From Myxococcota bacterium (GTDB lineage Bacteria > Myxococcota_A > UBA9160 > PR03), in NCBI GenBank assembly GCA_030066475.1, contig JASJBO010000106.1:1-37367 (forward strand): a DNA stretch of 37,367 bases, read 5' to 3'. The notes under the pieces are model-generated. The model made no database searches. It was not told the origin of the DNA and saw nothing but the letters and a program-made list of their open reading frames with translations. The position numbers were made by a program, and so were the translations under genes. Below, in pieces: positions 7,444 through 16,616 of the stretch. Position 1 is the stretch's first letter. Each line of letters starts with the position of its first letter.

Positions 7444-8994
7444 ATGGCCCTGATGGAGGCGGGCGAGCGCCGGATCCTCGAGGCGATCGACACGCTGACC
7501 AACGGCAACCCGTTCCTGACCGAGCGGGTCGAGGCCGAGCACTCGGCGCTCGGCGACGCATTCGTGCGAACCGGCGCCGCCGTCTGGCACGTGGACGAGG
7601 ACCTGAACGGGCTCAACCCCAACGTGCCGCGGCTGGGCGAGCTGGTCGAGAAGCTCGGCACCACGCTCCGCGACCGCCTCGCCGCGGGCCGCCGCGCCAG
7701 CGAGCGCGAGCTGGGCCTGTACCTGTCGCTGGTGAACTACCTGCTCTACCAGCGCTACGAGAACGAGTGGCTGAAGCTGATCCTCGCCGGCGCCCAGGGC
7801 CGCTCGACCACCGGACGCGTCGCGGCCTACGCGGGCTTCGAGCGCGACGTGTCGGGCTTCCTCGACGTGCCCGACCTGATGCTGCCGCGCCGGCCCAGCA
7901 CGTCGCACCTGTTCGCGATCGGCTACCAGATCCGCCGCGCCTTCCACCACACCTTCCGCCAGATCTATGGCGGCTCGATGCCGGCCGCGCGTCTGCGCGC
8001 CACCGTCTGGGAGTCCATCTTCACCTGCGACGTCCACCGCTACCGCCGCACCCTCTACGCCCAGATGTCCGACGTGCCGACCCTGATCGTCGGCGAGTCG
8101 GGCACCGGCAAGGAGCTGGTGGCGCGCGCCGTGGCGCTCTCGTCCTACATCCCGTTCGACCCCGAGAGCCGCGCCTTCGCCGCCGACTACACCGCCTGCT
8201 TCCAGGCGCTGAACCTCTCGGCGCTGTCGCCCACGCTGATCGAATCCGAGCTGTTCGGGCACCGGCGCGGCGCCTTCACGGGCGCGCTCCAGGACCGGCG
8301 CGGCTGGCTCGAGACCTGCCCGCCCGAGGGCACCGTGTTCCTCGACGAGGTGGGCGAGCTCGACGGCGGCATCCAGGTGAAGCTGCTGCGCGTGCTCCAG
8401 ACGCGCGCCTTCCAGCGCATCGGCGAGACGGCGGACCGGCGCTTTCCCGGCAAGATCGTGGCCGCCACCAACCGCGATCTGGCCGAGGAGATGCGCGAGC
8501 GCCGCTTCCGCAGCGACTTCTACTACCGGCTGTGCGCCGACCTGGTGCGCACCCCGACGCTGCGCGAGCAGCTCGACGACGCGCCCGACGAATTGCACCA
8601 GCTCACGCTGGTGCTGTCGCGGCGCATCGTGGGCCACACCGAGGCCGACCGGCTGGCGGACGAGGTGACGCACTTCGTCGAGAAGGCGCTCGGCCCGCGC
8701 TATCCGTGGCCCGGCAACGTGCGCGAGCTGGAGCAGTGCGTGCGCAGCGTGCTGGTGCGCGGCCGCTACCACCCGCCCGACCTGGCGCCGCGCGGCGACG
8801 ACGGCGAGCTGGGCCGCGGCTTCCGCGACGGGAGCTGGAGCGCCGAGGAGCTGCTCCAGCGCTACTGCACGCACGTCTACGCACGGGTCGGGAGCTACGA
8901 GGAGACCGCGCGCCGGCTGGGCATCGACCGGCGCACGGTGAAGGCGCGGATCGACCCCGAGCTGCTGGCGCGCCTCACGGACGAGCGCTCGTGA
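7444..8994 (+). CDS. Sigma-54-dependent transcriptional activator (enhancer-binding protein)
   Basis: The 516-residue protein activates RNA polymerase carrying sigma-54. The AAA+ domain is complete: Walker A GESGTGKE (217-224), ELFGHRRGAFTGA with the sigma-54-contacting GAFTGA loop (276-281), Walker B VFLDEVGELD, and the sensor region around YPWPGNVRELEQ. A C-terminal Fis-type helix-turn-helix is seen in GSYEETARRLGIDRRTVKARI. The first ~200 residues are not a receiver, PAS or GAF domain that I recognise. They are helical, with paired aromatic and Arg-rich stretches (YLLYQRYENEW, FAIGYQIRRAFHHTFRQIYGG), and may sense an unknown signal. A 30-odd-residue insert lies between Walker A and the GAFTGA loop (YIPFDPESRAFAADY). 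The target genes are not evident. Confidence 0.92.
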   Translation: MALMEAGERRILEAIDTLTNGNPFLTERVEAEHSALGDAFVRTGAAVWHVDEDLNGLNPNVPRLGELVEKLGTTLRDRLAAGRRASERELGLYLSLVNYLLYQRYENEWLKLILAGAQGRSTTGRVAAYAGFERDVSGFLDVPDLMLPRRPSTSHLFAIGYQIRRAFHHTFRQIYGGSMPAARLRATVWESIFTCDVHRYRRTLYAQMSDVPTLIVGESGTGKELVARAVALSSYIPFDPESRAFAADYTACFQALNLSALSPTLIESELFGHRRGAFTGALQDRRGWLETCPPEGTVFLDEVGELDGGIQVKLLRVLQTRAFQRIGETADRRFPGKIVAATNRDLAEEMRERRFRSDFYYRLCADLVRTPTLREQLDDAPDELHQLTLVLSRRIVGHTEADRLADEVTHFVEKALGPRYPWPGNVRELEQCVRSVLVRGRYHPPDLAPRGDDGELGRGFRDGSWSAEELLQRYCTHVYARVGSYEETARRLGIDRRTVKARIDPELLARLTDERS

Positions 8995-9264
8995 TGCTTC
9001 GGGCCCGACGCCGGCGCGCTAGCCCACCCGCGTCTCGGCGGCCGCCCCCGAGCGGGGCGACGACCCGCACCCCCTCTGGCCCGTGCCGCCGGAGCGCGCC
9101 GAGGCGCTGCTGGAGCGCGCGGACGCGGGCGAGCTGGCGCTCTTCCGAGCGGCGGCGACGTCGGACACTACGACGACCGACGAGGGCGTGCTAACACCCG
9201 GCACGGGGCGCGGGCGCCCGATTGGGGGCCTGCGAGATCACACCAAGAGAGGGGAGAGGAAACA
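8995..9264. other. Intergenic stretch, no clear gene
   Basis: This 270 bp spacer lies between the sigma-54 regulator and the lipoprotein gene. A short open frame near 9023-9268 has coding-like composition but no convincing start or similarity. A GAGAGGGGAGAGGA purine run just before 9265 is the ribosome site of the next gene. Confidence 0.3.
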
Positions 9265-9579
9265 GTGATCAGGCGAATCATGGCGACGGGGATTGCGGTG
9301 CTCGTGGTCTCGCTCGGCACGGGGTGCCTGGGCGTGGCCAGTCCGGCGATCGGGATCCTGGTGACGGACGTGAAGTGGGCCGGGCACGCCGGAGGCAAGG
9401 TCGGCACCAAGGAAGGCAGGGCCTGCGCGAAGTCGGTTCTCGCGCTGGTCGCGAGTGGCGACGCCAGCATCGAGACCGCCGCGAAGAACGGCGGGATCAC
9501 CAACGTGACCTCGGTGGACCACGAGACCACCTGGACGCTGCTCTTCGGGGAGATCTGCACCATCGTACGCGGCACCTGA
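9265..9579 (+). CDS. TRL-like family lipoprotein
   Basis: The 104-residue product has a lipoprotein signal (hydrophobic residues 7-19, then the lipobox LGTGC with the acylated Cys near residue 21). A small glycine-rich domain follows with the pattern SPAIGILVTDVK, a G-x-KVGTKEGRACAKSVLALVASGDAS segment and a C-terminal GEICTIVRG. This matches the TRL (tRNA-associated locus) family of small outer-membrane-anchored proteins of unknown function. The GTG start is favoured by the strong purine-rich ribosome site nine bases upstream; an in-frame ATG five codons later is possible. A perfect 15 bp hairpin follows at once, so it appears to be a single-gene transcript. Confidence 0.78.
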   Translation: MIRRIMATGIAVLVVSLGTGCLGVASPAIGILVTDVKWAGHAGGKVGTKEGRACAKSVLALVASGDASIETAAKNGGITNVTSVDHETTWTLLFGEICTIVRGT

Positions 9580-9590
9580 GGCCGCCTCGC

Positions 9591-9626
9591 CCCGGCGGCG
9601 CCGCGATCGCCCGCGGCGCCGCCGGG
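9591..9626 (+). terminator. Strong GC hairpin terminator
   Basis: Perfect 15 bp arms (9591-9605 and 9612-9626) close a 6-base loop, twelve bases after the lipoprotein stop codon. There is no T-tail, as is common in very GC-rich genomes. Confidence 0.6.
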
Positions 9627-9668
9627 ACGCCACCGAGGCCGTGGCCCCCGCCCGCGGCGACCCGGTGC

Positions 9669-9840
9669 TACACTGCTCCTCTCGTCACGAGGAGAGCCGC
9701 GCCCGGCGCGCAGGATCTCAGGGCGGAACGACGATGTTCGTGGGCATCACCGAGCTCTAGACGCGAGCCACTCGCGCCTCTCGTCGACCGCTCCTCCGGG
9801 CTGCGGTCGCTCCGCTCGCCTCCTGCCCACGAGGTATCCG
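9669..9840 (+). promoter_or_regulatory. hflX promoter and structured 5' leader
   Basis: A TACACT -10-like hexamer (9669-9674) would start a leader of about 160 bases. Three hairpins are visible. The first is 9676-9694 (6 bp stem whose 3' arm is GAGGAG, a Shine-Dalgarno-like sequence). The second is 9762-9776 (6 bp stem CGCGAG/CTCGCG, 3-base loop). The third is 9785-9809 (7 bp stem CGACCGC/GCGGTCG). An eight-codon frame lies at 9734-9760 between the first and second. A GAGG ribosome site sits just before the hflX ATG. Leader-based control by ribosome stalling is inference, prompted by known uORF attenuators of hflX-type genes in Listeria. Confidence 0.4.
9734..9760 (+). CDS. Possible leader peptide (uORF) upstream of hflX
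   Basis: An ATG opens an eight-codon frame (MFVGITEL, then TAG) about 80 bases before hflX, preceded by a weak GGGCGG ribosome site and followed one base later by a short stable hairpin. Its size and position suit a stalling or attenuation peptide, but so short a frame can occur by chance. Confidence 0.25.
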   Translation: MFVGITEL

Positions 9841-11229
9841 ATGCTCCCTTCGCTCTCCTTGCCGGACGGCGCTCGCCCGCGCGCCGTCCTGGTCGGCATC
9901 CAGCTTCCGGACCTCTCGGACGACCAGGTCGCCGCGTCGCTCGACGAGCTCGCTCGCCTGTGCCGCACGCTCGGGCTCGACCCGGTCGATCGCCTCACGC
10001 AGCGGCGCGGCTCGACCGGCGCGGCGACCGTGCTCGGCGCCGGCAAGCTGCGCGAGCTGGCCCGCCTGACCGGCGGCCCCGGTGCCGTGCCGTCGCCGGT
10101 GCCGGCTCGGCGTCGGCGCCACGCCGCCAGCGAGTCGGACGGGGACGACGACCCCGCGCCGGACCCGGGCGGCGCGGACGCAGGGGACGCCGGCCGCGCC
10201 CCGGTCGTCGTCTTCGACCACGACCTCACGCCCACCCAGCTGCGCAACCTGGAGGGTGCCACCGGCGCCCAGGTGCTGGATCGCTCGACGGTGATCCTGC
10301 AGATCTTCCAGCGCCACGCGCGCACCCGCGAGGCGCGCACCCAGGTCGAGATCGCGTCGCTCAAGTACCTGACGCCGCGGCTGCGGGCGACCGGCGGCGG
10401 TCGCCGCGACCGCCAGCAGGGTGGCATCGGCGTGCGCGGCGGGGCGGGCGAGTCGGCGCTCGAGCTGGACCGGCGGCGTGTGCGGGATCGCATCGCCGAG
10501 CTCGAGCGCGAGCTCGAGAGCCTGGAGCGGGAGGCGTCGGAGCGGCGCGGCCGGCGCGCCGCGACGCGCACCGTGTCGCTGGTCGGCTACACGAACGCCG
10601 GCAAGTCGACCCTGATGCGCGCCCTGACCGGCGCCGAAGTCCTGGCGGAGGATCGCCTGTTCGCGACGCTCGACACCACGGTCCGCGTGCTGCACCCCGC
10701 AGCTGTGCCGCCGGTGCTCGTCTCGGACACGGTCGGGTTCGTCGACCGCCTCCCGCACGATCTGGTCGCCTCGTTCCGCTCCACCCTGGCCGAGGCGCGC
10801 GAGGCCGACCTGCTGCTGCGCGTGGTGGACGCGGCCGACCCGCTCTACCAGGAGCGGCTGGCGGTGACGCGCCGCGTGCTGTCCGAGCTGGGGGCCGGCG
10901 AGCAGCCGGAGCTCCTGGTCCTCAACAAGGCGGATCGCCTGGACGAGGCGCAGCGCCAGGCCCTGCGGACGCGGCACCCGGACGGCGTCGTCGTCTCGGC
11001 GCTCGATCGCGCCGACGTCGCGATGCTCCGCGAGCGGATCGTGCGCTGGTTCGAGCGCGGGATGGTCGACGCCAGCCTGTTCGTCCCCTGGCAGACGTCA
11101 CGGCTGCTGCACCTGATCCACGAGCGGGCCCGGGTCGTGAGCGAGACGCACGAAGACGACGGCACGCGACTCACGGTGCGGGCGCCGGCCGCCGTGATCG
11201 AACAGCTGCGAGCTGCCGTGGCGGGTTGA
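9841..11229 (+). CDS. hflX: GTPase HflX, ribosome-associated
   Basis: HflX is a GTPase that binds 50S and 70S ribosomes and splits or rescues ribosomes stalled by heat or antibiotics. The 462-residue product has the N-terminal HflX domain, with RGSTGAATVLGAGKL and the HARTREARTQVEIASLKYLTPRL helix. It then has a coiled region of Arg/Glu-rich helices and a Ras-like G domain: G1 GYTNAGKS (249-256), a TLDTTVR switch I, G3 DTVGFVDRLP and G4 NKAD. A short C-terminal domain follows. An acidic, proline-rich insert (about residues 81-121) interrupts the N-terminal domain between the G-x-GKLREL strand and the VVFDHDLTPTQLRNLE strand; it is longer than in E. coli HflX. The ATG has a GAGG site at the usual distance. 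Confidence 0.95.
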   Translation: MLPSLSLPDGARPRAVLVGIQLPDLSDDQVAASLDELARLCRTLGLDPVDRLTQRRGSTGAATVLGAGKLRELARLTGGPGAVPSPVPARRRRHAASESDGDDDPAPDPGGADAGDAGRAPVVVFDHDLTPTQLRNLEGATGAQVLDRSTVILQIFQRHARTREARTQVEIASLKYLTPRLRATGGGRRDRQQGGIGVRGGAGESALELDRRRVRDRIAELERELESLEREASERRGRRAATRTVSLVGYTNAGKSTLMRALTGAEVLAEDRLFATLDTTVRVLHPAAVPPVLVSDTVGFVDRLPHDLVASFRSTLAEAREADLLLRVVDAADPLYQERLAVTRRVLSELGAGEQPELLVLNKADRLDEAQRQALRTRHPDGVVVSALDRADVAMLRERIVRWFERGMVDASLFVPWQTSRLLHLIHERARVVSETHEDDGTRLTVRAPAAVIEQLRAAVAG

Positions 11230-11382
11230 GCCCGCTCGGGAGCCGGGCGGCGGCGATGCGCGTGGGGTTCATCGGGGTCTCCGCTCGGGGCCTGTGGGCC
11301 CTTCCTCATCGGACGGACTCCCGCGCGCGTCGAGCGGAAGACGCGTGGGGAACGGGGAAGCCGCGGGCCAGCCTCGAGCGCG
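11230..11382. other. Convergent intergenic spacer
   Basis: This 153 bp spacer lies between the hflX and PEP-CTERM gene ends. A small GCGGG/CCCGC hairpin (11221-11235) spans the hflX stop codon. Nothing else is clear. Confidence 0.3.
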
Positions 11383-12579
11383 TCAGCGCGAGCTGCGCAC
11401 TTCCCGCCGCCGCCACGCGAGCGCGAGCAGCACGCTTGCCCCCATCGCGGCGAGCCCCGCGCCGGGCTCCGGCGCCACCTCGACGGCGCCGATGTCGCAC
11501 TCGGCCGGTCCCATCAGGTTGCCGTTGGTGGGGCGCGGCTCGCCGCGCTGGTCGGTCGCGAAGAGGCAGCCGGCGGGGTCGCCGCGGTCGATCAGCGCGC
11601 TGCCGGTGCCGGGCAGGTGGGTGTCGGTGGGGCCGCCGTTGTCGGCCAGCACCTCGAGGCCCGCCGCGGTGTCGTCCTGGTCGCCGGTCATCGCGAGCGC
11701 GCACGAGGTGTCGTCGGCGAGGTTGTAGCCGAGCGAGGTGATCGGCCCGTCGCAGTTGGCGCCGCCGCCCTGGGGGTTGGCGACCACCGCATGGTCGAGC
11801 CGGGTCGTGTTTCCCATCTCGTTCACCAGATTGGCGCCGACCGGCGAGTCGTTGTCGCTGATCGTCGAGCTGACGATCAGGGTGAAGGCGGCCGCCTCGT
11901 CGTCGGTGGTCAGGATCGCGCCGCCGACGGCGCTGCCGCTGCCCGTGGCGCTGTTGCCCGAGAGCGTCGAGCTGCGCACCACGGTCTGCCCGCCCACGTT
12001 CACGATGGCCCCGCCCGAGTTCCCGGTGGTGGCGTTGGCGTCGATCAGGCAGCGGTCGACCGTCAGATTGGCGCCGGAGTTGCCGACGCCCCCGCCGTTG
12101 AACGCCTGGTTGCCGGTGACGCGGCAGTCGCGCAGCACCAGCGTGGCGCCGTTGCGCACCACGGCGCCGCCGCCGAAGCTGCCGGAGCCGTTGCGAATCG
12201 TGACCCCCTCGATCGTCGTCATGCCAGCTTCCACGACGAACACCTGGTGCTCCCCCTGCCCGTCGATCGCCAGCGCGTCGGCGCCGGGGCCTCGGATCGT
12301 CATGTCGCTGGTGATCGCCGGCAGGCCGCTGCCGCCGGTCAGGTCGAGGACGCCGCTCTCGGTGATCGTGATGATGTCGCTGCCGTTGCCGGCATTGCAG
12401 CCGCCCAGGCCCCGGTTGTCGTCGTCGTTGGCGCTCTGGATCGCGTCCTCGAGCGTACAGAGCGAGGGCGGCGTGGTGGCGTTGTGGGCGAGCGAGTTGA
12501 CCGTGATCTCGGCGGCCTGGGCCGCGGTGGCCCCGGTCAGCGCCGCGGCCGAGGCGGCGAGCAGATGGATGTGACGCAA
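11383..12579 (-). CDS. Secreted CSLREA/beta-helix protein with PEP-CTERM sorting signal
   Basis: The 398-residue exported protein begins with a signal peptide ending in AAQAAE. It continues with a CSLREA-type motif (LCTLEDAIQSAN) and a right-handed beta-helix of repeated strands (GGAVVRNGATLVLRDCRVTGN, GGGVGNSGANLTVDRCLI and similar, about residues 90-230). It then has the DNGGPTDTHLPGTGSALIDRGDP and CDIGAVE modules common in bacterial surface beta-helices. The C-terminus is a PEP-CTERM signal: Pro-Glu-Pro, a hydrophobic helix and an Arg-rich tail (about 372-398). It should be processed by an exosortase and attached to the cell surface or matrix. No ATG fits; a TTG at 12579 with GGAG upstream gives a signal peptide of normal length. 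A non-AUG start or mis-set 5' end is the main doubt. Confidence 0.85.
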   Translation of the reverse strand: MRHIHLLAASAAALTGATAAQAAEITVNSLAHNATTPPSLCTLEDAIQSANDDDNRGLGGCNAGNGSDIITITESGVLDLTGGSGLPAITSDMTIRGPGADALAIDGQGEHQVFVVEAGMTTIEGVTIRNGSGSFGGGAVVRNGATLVLRDCRVTGNQAFNGGGVGNSGANLTVDRCLIDANATTGNSGGAIVNVGGQTVVRSSTLSGNSATGSGSAVGGAILTTDDEAAAFTLIVSSTISDNDSPVGANLVNEMGNTTRLDHAVVANPQGGGANCDGPITSLGYNLADDTSCALAMTGDQDDTAAGLEVLADNGGPTDTHLPGTGSALIDRGDPAGCLFATDQRGEPRPTNGNLMGPAECDIGAVEVAPEPGAGLAAMGASVLLALAWRRREVRSSR

Positions 12580-12671
12580 CGAACCGGTCTCCGCGGGGGG
12601 ATGAACGACGCGGGGAGCATTCGACCCTGCACCAGGTGGGCGCCGCGGTCGCGGCGCCGCCCGAGGCCGGA

Positions 12672-14350
<1,679 letters not shown>

Positions 14351-14354
<4 letters not shown>

Positions 14355-14617
14355 GGGGTGGCTCCTTCGCGGCGGCGAGCCTCGGCCAGCTCCGCGGCCG
14401 ACACGATGTTGACGGATTCGCTCTCGGCGTCGAACACCAGGTGCGCCTCGCTGCGCTCGAGCTGGCGCAGCACGTCGGCGACCTTCTCCTCGAGGGTCTT
14501 CTCGACGCGGCCGTAGTCGGTGCCCTCGCGGCCCACGAAGGCCTCGACCAGCGCGCGCAGGGTCTCGGGCTCGACCTCCTCGAGCGGGACCTCGACGTAG
14601 GGGGGCGACTCGTCCAT
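14351..14617 (-). CDS. yheU: YheU/UPF0270 family protein
   Basis: The 88-residue protein has the family core [30 protein letters not shown] and [22 protein letters not shown], closely matching E. coli YheU (UPF0270). Its biochemical role is unknown. The [15 protein letters not shown] tail corresponds to the VNIM segment of YheU. The ATG at 14617 is chosen because the family core begins shortly after it; a GTG ten codons upstream is possible but adds no family-like sequence. It overlaps ilvD by four bases. This pairing with ilvD is unusual and may mean co-expression only. Confidence 0.82.
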
Positions 14618-14652
14618 CGGGAGAGACTCTACCACTCGGGGCCCCACGGGGG

Positions 14653-14710
14653 TTGGTCAGCGAATGGTGAGCGTATGGTCAGCGCGGCCGGTGGCGGCCC
14701 TCCATAGACT
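14653..14710 (+). promoter_or_regulatory. Promoter with three phased 11 bp direct repeats
   Basis: Three adjacent 11-mers, each a variant of (T/A)TGGT(C/G)AGCGN, occupy 14653-14663, 14664-14674 and 14675-14685. A TAGACT -10-like hexamer follows at 14705-14710, and a GAGGAGGAGA ribosome site precedes the ATG at 14734. Helically phased 11 bp direct repeats in place of a -35 element are typical of OmpR/PhoB-class activators. The regulator is not identified. Confidence 0.45.
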
Positions 14711-14733
14711 GGCGACAGCTCGAGGAGGAGACC

Positions 14734-15912
14734 ATGCGGAGCCTTCCCGTCGTGCTGGCGCTCGCCGCGCTGGCCGTCCCCGCCGCCCGGGCGGACGTCC
14801 CGATCGCGATGCACTTCCAGGGGCAGCTGCTCGACGCGAGCGGAGAGCCGCTGGCCGGCCCGGTCCCGCTCTGGCTGTCGGTCTGGGGTAGCCCTGCCTC
14901 GACCAGCATCGAGGCCCTGCGCTACGAGGAGGAGCACGCCTCGGTGGAGCTGGTCGAGGGCCGCTACGACGTGCTGCTCGGGCGCGGGACCCCGATCCGG
15001 GGCGAGCTCTCGGCGGAGCTGTTCGCGCGCCCGAGCTGGCTCGAGATCCGCGTCGGCGACGAGACGCTCGAGCCCCGCATCGAGCTGGTCTCGGTGCCCT
15101 ACGCGCTCCTGGCGCACGAGGCCGAGCAGCTCGCTGGGCGCCCGGCCGACGCCTTCCAGCAGCGCGTGACCGGGAGCTGCGCGGTGGGCTCGTACGTCAC
15201 GTCGGTCAACGCCGACGGTTCGGTCGAGTGCGACGGCGGCGACCCGGCCAGCGTGGCCGTGGTTCCGCCGCTCCAGGGCAACGGGGCGGACGCGAGCCCG
15301 CTCGGTCTGGTGCCGGGAGGGGTGGACGGCACGCACATCGCGCCCGACGCGATCGACGGCAGCAAGGTGGCGAACGGCTCGATCGGCTCGTCGGACATCG
15401 CCCCCAGCTCGATCCAGGCTGGTCACATCCAGACCGGCGCAGTCGGCACCCTCGACATCCTCAACGAGAGCATCCTCAACGTCGACATCCAGGTGGGAGC
15501 GGTGCGCACCTCCGAGATCCAGGACGGCGAAGTGCGCAACCAGGACCTGGCGAACAACTCGGTGACGGCGTCGAAGATCGCCTCGGGTGCGGTGGGCGCC
15601 TCCGAGATCGCTTCGGGCGCGGTCCGGAGCGCCGAGATCGCGACGAACGCGGTCACCAACTCCAAGCTCAACCTCAGCCTCGGCTACTACACCTGGACCG
15701 CGTCGAACGGCAGCCCCTCCTGGACCGCCAACATCGGCAGCGGCTGGGAGTTCTGCGCCGTCACCGGGGTCTCGGCGGGCTCGTCCACCTCGAGCGCGGA
15801 GCTAACCCACTTCGTCTGTGCGGTATACCCGAGCGGGCTGCCGGGGTCGGACGCCTGGATCCTCGAGTCGCACGGGAACCGCCTGACCAGCTGCCGGGTG
15901 CGCTGCTTCTGA
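14734..15912 (+). CDS. Secreted protein with decapeptide-repeat stalk
   Basis: The 392-residue exported protein has a signal peptide (residues 1-20, ending ARA). An N-terminal domain follows (about 21-140, IAMHFQGQLLDASGEPLAG to VSVPYALLAHEAEQL) like those in bacterial fibre or tail-like surface proteins. The centre (about 200-312) is a run of eleven exact 10-residue units with consensus x-x-Ile-x-x-Gly-Ala-Val-x-x, for example SKIASGAVGA and SEIASGAVRS, which should fold as a beta-solenoid or trimeric stalk. The C-terminal 80 residues form a small domain with four Cys, two of them in the tail CRVRC. A role in attachment or envelope structure is likely. Strong ribosome site; single-gene transcript ending in a hairpin. 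Confidence 0.82.
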   Translation: MRSLPVVLALAALAVPAARADVPIAMHFQGQLLDASGEPLAGPVPLWLSVWGSPASTSIEALRYEEEHASVELVEGRYDVLLGRGTPIRGELSAELFARPSWLEIRVGDETLEPRIELVSVPYALLAHEAEQLAGRPADAFQQRVTGSCAVGSYVTSVNADGSVECDGGDPASVAVVPPLQGNGADASPLGLVPGGVDGTHIAPDAIDGSKVANGSIGSSDIAPSSIQAGHIQTGAVGTLDILNESILNVDIQVGAVRTSEIQDGEVRNQDLANNSVTASKIASGAVGASEIASGAVRSAEIATNAVTNSKLNLSLGYYTWTASNGSPSWTANIGSGWEFCAVTGVSAGSSTSSAELTHFVCAVYPSGLPGSDAWILESHGNRLTSCRVRCF

Positions 15913-15950
15913 GCCCCGGAGCGGGCCGGCGCTCGAGCCGGCCGGGGCTT
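15912..15950 (+). terminator. Hairpin terminator of the repeat-protein gene
   Basis: AGCCCCG (15912-15918) pairs with CGGGGCT (15943-15949), and inner GCCGGC arms extend the stem, with one bulge. It overlaps the stop codon and runs into the -35 of the tetR promoter. Confidence 0.5.
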
Positions 15951-15989
15951 GACGTGTGGCACATGGTGGCGGTAAACAAACGTTCGTTC
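15949..15989 (+). promoter_or_regulatory. tetR-P450 promoter with overlapping operator
   Basis: TTGACG (15949-15954) and TAAACA (15973-15978), spaced by 18, form a good sigma-70 promoter. A 14 bp near-palindrome AACAAACGTTCGTT (15975-15988) overlaps the -10 and ends one base before the ATG at 15990, as expected for an autoregulatory TetR operator. Confidence 0.6.
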
Positions 15990-16616
15990 ATGACGCCGAC
16001 CGGCCCCTCCACCGCCGACCGCATCCTCGACGCCGCCGAGGCCCTGTTCGCCCAGCACGGCTTCGCGGGCACCGCGGTGCGCGACATCGCGGCGGCGGTC
16101 GGGATCAACGCGGCCAGCCTCTACAACCACTTCGAGAGCAAGCAGGCGCTCTACGAGGCCGTGCTCGAGCGCGGCATCCAGCCCGTGCTCGAGGCGCTGC
16201 GCGGCGCCGCCGCCTCCGAGCTCGCCCCGGACTGGGGCGACGCGATCATCGAGACGGTGATGGCGCAGCTCGCCGAGCGCCCGCACCTGCCGCGGCTGGT
16301 GCAGCACGAGGCCGTGAGCGGCGGCGAGCACCTGGTGCGGATCGCGCGGCGCTGGATCCTGCCGGCCTTCGCCGAGGCGCGCACCGCCGTCAAGCAGCAG
16401 CCGCGCGGCGCGGCGTGGGACGACGACGACCTGCCGCTGCTGGTGAGCGCCTGGCTCAACATCATCTTCGGCCACTTCGCGATGGCCCCGCTGCTCGCCG
16501 AGCTGATCGGCGAGGACCCGCTCTCCCCCGAGATGCTCGAGCGGCAGACCCGCTTCCTCAAGGAGCTGGGACGCCGTCTCTCCACCCGAGGAGACCCGCC
16601 CGATGCAGCTGAGTGA
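15990..16616 (+). CDS. TetR/AcrR family transcriptional repressor
   Basis: The 208-residue product has a typical N-terminal TetR helix-turn-helix (about residues 8-54): ILDAAEALFAQHGFAGTAVRDIAAAVGINAASLYNHFESKQALYEAV. An all-helical ligand domain of the usual size follows. An in-frame ATG at 15963 would place the operator-like palindrome inside the gene, so the ATG at 15990 is preferred; it leaves only a few bases of leader. The last five codons overlap the P450 start, so the pair is an operon, and the regulator probably responds to the P450 substrate or a related acyl-CoA or hydrophobic ligand. Confidence 0.9.
   Translation: MTPTGPSTADRILDAAEALFAQHGFAGTAVRDIAAAVGINAASLYNHFESKQALYEAVLERGIQPVLEALRGAAASELAPDWGDAIIETVMAQLAERPHLPRLVQHEAVSGGEHLVRIARRWILPAFAEARTAVKQQPRGAAWDDDDLPLLVSAWLNIIFGHFAMAPLLAELIGEDPLSPEMLERQTRFLKELGRRLSTRGDPPDAAE

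Noticed and set aside
9083..9268. Small gene before the TRL-like lipoprotein
   Set aside because: No ribosome site or family resemblance, and it runs into the start of the lipoprotein gene.
9734..9760. Start of a riboflavin synthase gene (MFxGI-like N-terminus)
   Set aside because: The frame stops after eight codons and no riboflavin synthase sequence follows in any frame.
9760..9830. Degenerate copy of the dispersed hairpin repeat
   Set aside because: It shares only short GC-rich words such as GCTCCGCTCGCC and has different stems.
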